Source: Deltaproteobacteria bacterium (GTDB lineage: Bacteria; Myxococcota; Kuafuiibacteriia; Kuafuiibacteriales; Kuafuiibacteriaceae). Taken from it: a DNA stretch of 64,000 bases. Each line of letters starts with the position of its first letter. The first letter of the stretch is position 1. This document shows positions 59,231 to 64,000 of the stretch, in pieces. Below the pieces are notes generated by a model, which worked only from the letters and a program-made list of their open reading frames with translations, did not search any database and was not told where the DNA came from. Location: assembly GCA_016713425.1 (NCBI GenBank), contig JADJPE010000005.1, forward strand, positions 6,174,501-6,238,500, in the 5' to 3' direction. The position numbers were made by a program, and so were the translations under genes.

Positions 59231-60871
59231 ATGAAATCACACGTCCTGCCCAGGAATGCGAGGGCCCAGCCGTCTGCGCGGGTTCTGTTGGTGCTGCTCA
59301 GTTCGCTGAGCATTCTCCCGACGTGCAGTCCGCGATCCAAAATCGATGAAGCCAGCCTCGGACATGCCGTTGCCCCCGACACGCCGCACACAGGCGCGAC
59401 CGAGGGCGCGCTGGGTGGCGTCAATGCGGTCTGCAGCGACGACGCCGATTGTGTGAGCTCGCTCGTCTGCAATGGCAGCACCCAAAGATGCAGCTACCTT
59501 GGCGGCGTCAATGCGACTTGCGTGAGAGACTCCGAATGTTCGAGCTCACTCGTCTGCAACAGCAGCACCCAAAGATGCAGCTACCTTGGCGGCGTCAATG
59601 CGACTTGCGTGAGAGACTCCGAATGTTCCAGCTCGCTCGTCTGCAACAGCAGCACCCAAAGATGCAGCTACCTTGGCGGCGTCAATGCGACTTGCGTGAG
59701 AGACTCCGAATGTTCCAGCTCGCTCGTCTGCAACAACAGCACCCAAAGATGCAGCTATCTTGGCGGCGTCAACGCTGCGTGCGTGAGAGACGCTGAATGT
59801 TCCAGCTCGCTCGTCTGCAACGACAGCACCCAAAGATGCAGCTACCCGGGAGGCGTCAACGCCGCGTGCATGAGAGACTCTGAATGTTCCAGCTCACTCG
59901 TCTGCAACAACAGCACCCAAAGATGCAGCTACCCGGGAGGCGTCAACGCCGCGTGCGTGAGAGACTCTGAATGTTCCAGCTCGCTCGTCTGCAACAACAG
60001 TACCCAAAGATGCAGCTACCCGGGAGGCGTCAACGCCGCGTGCGCAAGGGACTCCGAATGTGCAGCATCACTGTACTGCAACCCGTCTACGAGCCGATGT
60101 ACCTACGGGAGCAGCCCAGACGCCGGCGTTGACACGGGCATGGACGCCAGCATCCCGGACACCGACACCGGTTCCCAAGACGGCGACTCTGACGTAGATC
60201 CTGACGCGGGTTCAGACTTCGATGCCGACTTGGATGTCGACGCGGACCTCCCCGCGCCGGATGCCTCCGACGAGGCGCGCGATGCAGGCGACCTCGACAC
60301 CGGCGCAGAATCACCCGACGCCGAGAGCGGCCCCAATGACGCCGATGCGGGCGACGACGGCCACGGAGACGAAGACGGAGGCGCAGGGGACGCAGGCGGG
60401 GACATCGACGCGGGCAACGGCAATGGTCCCGATGGAGGCACGAGCGAGCGCGACGCCAGCACCGGCGAGACCCCAGACAGTGGCGACCAAGGCAACCAAC
60501 AGGTCGGCCTCCCGTGTGCGGTCGACGACGACTGCGGTGACTCACTCGTTTGCAACACATACCTCGGTCGCTGTTCGAACCCGGGTGGATTCAACGGTTT
60601 CTGCTCTCGAGATCGAGAGTGCACACCGCCTTTCGTCTGCAGTCTCTTCACCCATCGCTGCACGTTTGGCACGACAGGCGGCAGAGACTCCGGGCAAGGG
60701 GGCGCGGGCTCTCAGTGCGTCGCGGATCGCGACTGCCGTCAGGGGTTCGTGTGCAACACGGGCCTTGGGGGCCTCTGCGGACCTCATGCGGGTCATTTCG
60801 AGGCGTGCGGTCGAACCTCGGAGTGCATCGCCACGCTCGCCTGCGTTGAGGGCGCCTGCCAACTCGACTAA
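59231..60871 (+). CDS. Secreted lipoprotein with tandem four-Cys repeats and Asp-rich linker
   Basis: A 546-residue exported protein. Signal sequence VLLVLLSSLSILPTCS with possible lipidated Cys. Then eight tandem 29-residue repeats starting GGVN, each with four Cys spaced C-x5-C-x5-C-x6-C (for example CVRDSECSSSLVC); an Asp/Gly/Ala-rich linker of about 130 residues resembling calcium-binding or spacer regions of myxobacterial surface proteins; and three or four more divergent Cys repeats (CAVDDDCGDSLVCN, CVADRDCRQGFVCN) to the end. The Cys pattern suggests small disulfide-bonded modules. ATG 59231 follows GGGGGAAG. Function unknown; likely extracellular or cell-surface. Confidence 0.8.
   Translation: MKSHVLPRNARAQPSARVLLVLLSSLSILPTCSPRSKIDEASLGHAVAPDTPHTGATEGALGGVNAVCSDDADCVSSLVCNGSTQRCSYLGGVNATCVRDSECSSSLVCNSSTQRCSYLGGVNATCVRDSECSSSLVCNSSTQRCSYLGGVNATCVRDSECSSSLVCNNSTQRCSYLGGVNAACVRDAECSSSLVCNDSTQRCSYPGGVNAACMRDSECSSSLVCNNSTQRCSYPGGVNAACVRDSECSSSLVCNNSTQRCSYPGGVNAACARDSECAASLYCNPSTSRCTYGSSPDAGVDTGMDASIPDTDTGSQDGDSDVDPDAGSDFDADLDVDADLPAPDASDEARDAGDLDTGAESPDAESGPNDADAGDDGHGDEDGGAGDAGGDIDAGNGNGPDGGTSERDASTGETPDSGDQGNQQVGLPCAVDDDCGDSLVCNTYLGRCSNPGGFNGFCSRDRECTPPFVCSLFTHRCTFGTTGGRDSGQGGAGSQCVADRDCRQGFVCNTGLGGLCGPHAGHFEACGRTSECIATLACVEGACQLD
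59414..60109. repeat. 87-bp coding tandem repeat, eight copies
   Basis: Eight units of 87 bp beginning GGTGGCGTCAATGCG or a variant. Copies 2, 3 and 4 are almost identical at DNA level, indicating recent duplication or gene conversion; copies 1 and 8 are the most divergent. Confidence 0.92.
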
Positions 60872-60981
60872 ATTTAGGCGAACATCGGGAGCTCGAGCGA
60901 GAGGTGCCATGGGTTCGCCTCGCACATCGTCGACGCGCTGACCGGAGCATAGCCCGCTTCGTTCTTACAAAGACGCGGACA

Positions 60982-62682
60982 TCATAGAAGCCGGACGACG
61001 GCTTCTTCCCGCATCATGTAGCGCTTCGTCCTCAGATCGTACACGGATGCGCAGAGCCATCGTTCGGCGTTGACACCAAACGAGATCTCGAGCCGGGGTC
61101 GCTTGTCGCTCGGCGGATGGGGGGGCTTCAGGTATCCCAACGTCGGATTCGCCTCGTTGAGCGGAACAATGAGCTTCGCTTTAGGCTCGACGCTCTTCGC
61201 GTTCTTTCCACCGATCTTGTGAAGACGTCCCTCCTTGTCCCACGAGAAGCGGCGCTCGACACCACGGTCTTCACCGATCTCGCAGATGACCAGCTTGAAC
61301 ATCGTCTCCGGCTCTCCGAGCGAGCACGTCGGCACAAGCTGACGCGTCCAGAAGTCGGGAGCGGTGGGAAAACGAGTACCATGCGGAATGATCACCGCAT
61401 ACTGCCGCTCGTGCGTCTGAAGATCGTGGGTGACGAAGGCGTAGTCGTGGACGATGAAATCGGACTGGTGGGAGGCATCGGCGGCGAGCGCGCATGCGCC
61501 GTAGGCAACCGCTTCGAACGGCTGCCACGCTCGTACGGCGTCGCGACCAAAGCGCGCCTCGAACATCGAGTAGACCTTTGGCAAGAGCGTCGAGCCCCCA
61601 ACCATGAGGACATCCTCGACGTCCTTCTCCTCGACGCCATGCTTCTCGGCCTGGGCAAACACGCCGGCGACGCAGGCTTCGAGGGTCTCGTAAAGACCAT
61701 GTTGCGTCAGCACCGAAACCACGTCATCGCGGGTGATACGAAGCGTCTTCGATTCGCCGCGGATGCGTTCCTCGAACCGAAAGAGATCATCGGGCGGCGT
61801 CGGGAGAAACGTCGCGCCGTCGCTGAAGAACACGGACTCCTTAACTCGGCAAGTCTCGGCGAGCATCATGCGGTACCAGAACGTGTTCTCGAGCGTCTCA
61901 TCCGGCCCGAGCGGATACTCGAGGCGCTCACAGAAAGCGCGGAGCAGCCAGCGGTCCACGTCGTTGCCGCCAACCGATCGCCCTTCCTTGGCGATCACCT
62001 CGCATGCGCCTTGTTCAACCCCGCGTGCCGTCAATGCGACGAGGGCAACGTCGAGCGTCCCGCCTCCGAAATCCACGACAAGAGCCAAACGGCGCTGCTT
62101 CAGGCCGAGCCCGTATCCCAGCGCCGCCGCGACCGGCTCGTCGACGAACCGAACCCGCCGCACACCCAGCGACCGTAAGATCTCGGCGAGCTCCGCTCGG
62201 TAGGACTCGTAGGCGTCAACCGGGGTGGTCACGACCAAGTCGCGGATGCGCTCGCCCGTCGTGCGTCGAATCTCGGCCAGGAGTTCTCGAATGAACGTGC
62301 GCGCCACATCGCGGGCCGAGACCCCGAGCCGTCCCGCCCGCGCCAAAGTCCGAAGCGGCGCGCGCCCAAGATAAGGCTTCCACGTCGGAACGAAACTGGC
62401 ACGTCGCTGGCCCTCGTTGTTCTCGAGCGCGGGTCGGCCAATATACGCAAGTCGCCCAACAAACATGCGTTGCTGAAGCGGACCCCAGCGGCCGAGACGC
62501 GACCAGACGTCGAGGTTCTCGAAGACCTGGGTCACCGAAGGCACGAGGAGCGGTGCTTCGAGGTGATCCAAAGCGCCGGGGTGACGACAGATTTCCGGCA
62601 GCTCGACGAGCCTCGGCCGCGACTCGACCTCATCCCATCTCGCCACGCCGGTGTTGGTCGTCCCAAGATCGATCGCCCACAT
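60982..62682 (-). CDS. Hsp70/actin-fold ATPase, DnaK-like
   Basis: A 566-residue protein. The N-terminal ATPase domain has MWAIDLGTTNTGVARWD (phosphate 1), LALVVDFGGGTLDVALVAL (phosphate 2), RFVDEPVAAALGYG and VLMVGGSTLLPKVYSMF (adenosine). The C-terminal 180 residues are beta-rich but do not match the usual DnaK substrate-binding domain closely (CSLGEPETMFKLVICEIGED, then LEISFGVNAERWLCASVYD). It is probably a specialised Hsp70 with an unusual client domain. ATG 62682 begins at the conserved start. A weak inverted repeat (AGGCGAAC/GTTCGCCT, 60876-60920) lies between its end and the convergent lipoprotein gene. Confidence 0.88.
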   Translation of the reverse strand: MWAIDLGTTNTGVARWDEVESRPRLVELPEICRHPGALDHLEAPLLVPSVTQVFENLDVWSRLGRWGPLQQRMFVGRLAYIGRPALENNEGQRRASFVPTWKPYLGRAPLRTLARAGRLGVSARDVARTFIRELLAEIRRTTGERIRDLVVTTPVDAYESYRAELAEILRSLGVRRVRFVDEPVAAALGYGLGLKQRRLALVVDFGGGTLDVALVALTARGVEQGACEVIAKEGRSVGGNDVDRWLLRAFCERLEYPLGPDETLENTFWYRMMLAETCRVKESVFFSDGATFLPTPPDDLFRFEERIRGESKTLRITRDDVVSVLTQHGLYETLEACVAGVFAQAEKHGVEEKDVEDVLMVGGSTLLPKVYSMFEARFGRDAVRAWQPFEAVAYGACALAADASHQSDFIVHDYAFVTHDLQTHERQYAVIIPHGTRFPTAPDFWTRQLVPTCSLGEPETMFKLVICEIGEDRGVERRFSWDKEGRLHKIGGKNAKSVEPKAKLIVPLNEANPTLGYLKPPHPPSDKRPRLEISFGVNAERWLCASVYDLRTKRYMMREEAVVRLL

Positions 62683-62724
62683 CTTCCGCGCGCTCTCCTC
62701 GCCCCGTCTCACCCCGTCTCGCCG

Positions 62725-62757
62725 CCGAACGAACGAACCAACGAACGAACGAACGAC
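62725..62757. repeat. GAAC tetramer repeat upstream of the Hsp70-like gene
   Basis: About eight tandem GAAC units (one broken) in the 173-bp gap between the exonuclease-like gene and the Hsp70-like start. Non-coding. Confidence 0.8.
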
Positions 62758-62855
62758 TGTTCCTTGCCGCCCTCGAGCGCCCGAAAAGACTGACGACCCG
62801 AGGCGCAAGGATTCTACTTGAGCTCGCGCCGCGCGGGCATAGGGCAGAGAGAATC

Positions 62856-64000
62856 CTACGTGCCGCAGGTGCGCCGAGGTGTCGTCCGCCCCGGAACCCC
62901 ACTCATCTTCCGCGCCAGCCGGGCGCATCGCTTCTCATGTGCCAAAGCGCCCTCGGCCACCCGCGACCGTTGGCCATGCTCAAGTGCCCGGTCATACTGT
63001 CGGAGCTTATGCTCGTACAGCTTCGCGAGCGCCAGGTGTACCTGCGAGGTAAGCAAGATCTCACCCTCGATCACCCTCAGCGCTGAAAGGAGGGCCTCAC
63101 ACGCCGAATCGACCTCTCCGCGCGCCGCACGGAGCCTCGCGCTCAAAAGCGCAGCCTCCGCGACAACGGTCGGCTCGGCGCTCCGCGAAAGTACACTGTC
63201 CGAAAACGCCAGGGACCGCGCGGTGTCCCGTGCGCGGGCCGCCAACTGCGCGATGCTCAGCTGATCGATGGGGTCCTGCGCTCGATGCGGCACGGCGAAA
63301 TGATCCACCATCGTGCCCAGCATCGCGACCAAGGCCAAGAGATCATTTTGATTGTGTTCGAGGATCGGATCGAGTCGTGCCCCGACACCGTCGCGAAGAT
63401 AGTTCCAATACAAGGACGGGATCTCGCAACCCTCGATGTCCCCGATCCGAGTTCGACCCAGCACCTGTGCTTCGATGTTCACGAGGCGGACACCGCCCAA
63501 CCGGCGCCGGTAGATTCGGCGCGCGCAGTGCAGGAGGTCGAGGTGAGGACGAAACGTGGGCGGCGCAACACGATTGAGGACAAAGCGAGCCTGAAGCAAC
63601 GGCCAATCGTACGCCTTGCCATTGTACGTGACCAAGGTGGAGGAGGGTTCGATGACCTCACATAGACAGTGCAAAAGGTCGGCCTCAGCGCTCGGACTAT
63701 GAAGCAGCCACTGCCGAAGATGAAGGCGTTGATCACGGCGCCACAGGACCCCGACCAAGAACGGAATGGTGCCCGTCCCTCCCGAAAGGCCCGTCGTCTC
63801 GGTGTCCAAGAAGACCGCATCCGACATCGTGCGCCCCGCCATGGTCGGATCGAGCGCAATCTTCTCGAGCGCCGAAGGCGCCGCTGAAAAGGCACGATGG
63901 AGCGGCGCGTTTCCGTAGGATTCCGTGAGTTCGACGACGCGGTCGATCACCTCCAGGCCCACCGAGACACGCGTTCTCACACCAAGACATGACGCCGAGA
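62856..64000 (-). CDS. RNase H-like (DEDD exonuclease fold) protein, YprB-type; start outside window
   Basis: A frame open to the window edge (at least 380 residues). The exonuclease fold has the Exo I motif VFLDTETTGLSGGTGTIPFL, Exo II in LVTYNGKAYDWPLL, LDLLHCARRIYRRRL, and the Exo III-like HNQNDLLALVAML. This matches the YprB/RNase_H_2 family, predicted 3'-5' nucleases. The C-terminal 120 residues are helical, TPR-like (EADSACEAL-type spacing: LAKLYEHKLRQYDRALEHGQ). A GTG at 63980 is possible, but the true start is probably beyond the edge. Confidence 0.8.
   Translation of the reverse strand, partial: SASCLGVRTRVSVGLEVIDRVVELTESYGNAPLHRAFSAAPSALEKIALDPTMAGRTMSDAVFLDTETTGLSGGTGTIPFLVGVLWRRDQRLHLRQWLLHSPSAEADLLHCLCEVIEPSSTLVTYNGKAYDWPLLQARFVLNRVAPPTFRPHLDLLHCARRIYRRRLGGVRLVNIEAQVLGRTRIGDIEGCEIPSLYWNYLRDGVGARLDPILEHNQNDLLALVAMLGTMVDHFAVPHRAQDPIDQLSIAQLAARARDTARSLAFSDSVLSRSAEPTVVAEAALLSARLRAARGEVDSACEALLSALRVIEGEILLTSQVHLALAKLYEHKLRQYDRALEHGQRSRVAEGALAHEKRCARLARKMSGVPGRTTPRRTCGT

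Noticed and set aside
59414..60109. CRISPR-like array
   Set aside because: The 87-bp units are contiguous, in frame and encode Cys repeats, without unique spacers.

Overview
This window looks like a chromosomal segment of a high-G+C myxobacterium-type organism (Myxococcota, formerly Deltaproteobacteria). Three things point that way: many two-component proteins with DUF4388 or sigma-54 activator domains; a lipoprotein with tandem Cys repeats and an Asp-rich linker; and a large Pfa-like synthase next to a fused carboxylase. The placement is inferred from gene content. No rRNA is present. One tRNA gene is present.

Layout. (1) 1-4503, minus strand: a translation and housekeeping block read as tRNA-Gln, prs, rplY (L25/CTC), pth, rpsF, rplI, and dnaB, which is cut by the left edge. 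rpsR is missing from the usual rpsF-rpsR-rplI order. (2) 4712-7647: a small lipoprotein, a receiver-DUF4388 regulator, a DUF1844 protein and a repeat-rich hypothetical protein. (3) 7839-16713, plus strand: a Bat/MoxR (aerotolerance-type) operon of MoxR ATPase, DUF58, DUF4381-like protein, BatA, a BatB-BatC fusion, BatD and BatE, mostly joined by start/stop overlaps, followed by a stand-alone receiver. (4) 17600-34381, plus strand: the most unusual part. It encodes an acyl-CoA dehydrogenase, a 2930-residue fatty-acid/polyketide megasynthase (KS-AT-KS-ACP x4-KR-DH), a 1850-residue carboxylase-like protein (BC-BCCP-CT in one chain, as in eukaryotic ACC) and an Sfp-type phosphopantetheinyl transferase. 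The last three are joined by 4-nt ATGA/GTGA overlaps. All four ACP domains carry Thr where the prosthetic-group Ser is expected, and the biotin carboxylase half has lost several catalytic residues.

(5) 34395-63980: a dense stress island. It holds five UspA-family proteins, two CBS-pair proteins, an Hsp20, a J-domain protein, an Hsp70-like protein, FtsH, HemN, a hemerythrin-like protein, a c-type cytochrome lipoprotein, two histidine kinases and two NtrC-type sigma-54 activators. Sigma-54-like promoter sequences lie upstream of hsp20 and of the APH-like/CysC-like/Usp/CBS operon, with weaker candidates before a kinase and the Cys-repeat lipoprotein. This gene mix resembles low-oxygen or energy-stress regulons. 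An IS1380-type transposase remnant next to a 277-bp element with perfect 75-bp inverted arms interrupts the island, followed by a DUF1365/DUF1295 membrane-associated operon.

Short tandem repeats (4- to 15-mers) recur both between and inside genes across the whole window and look like a property of this genome.
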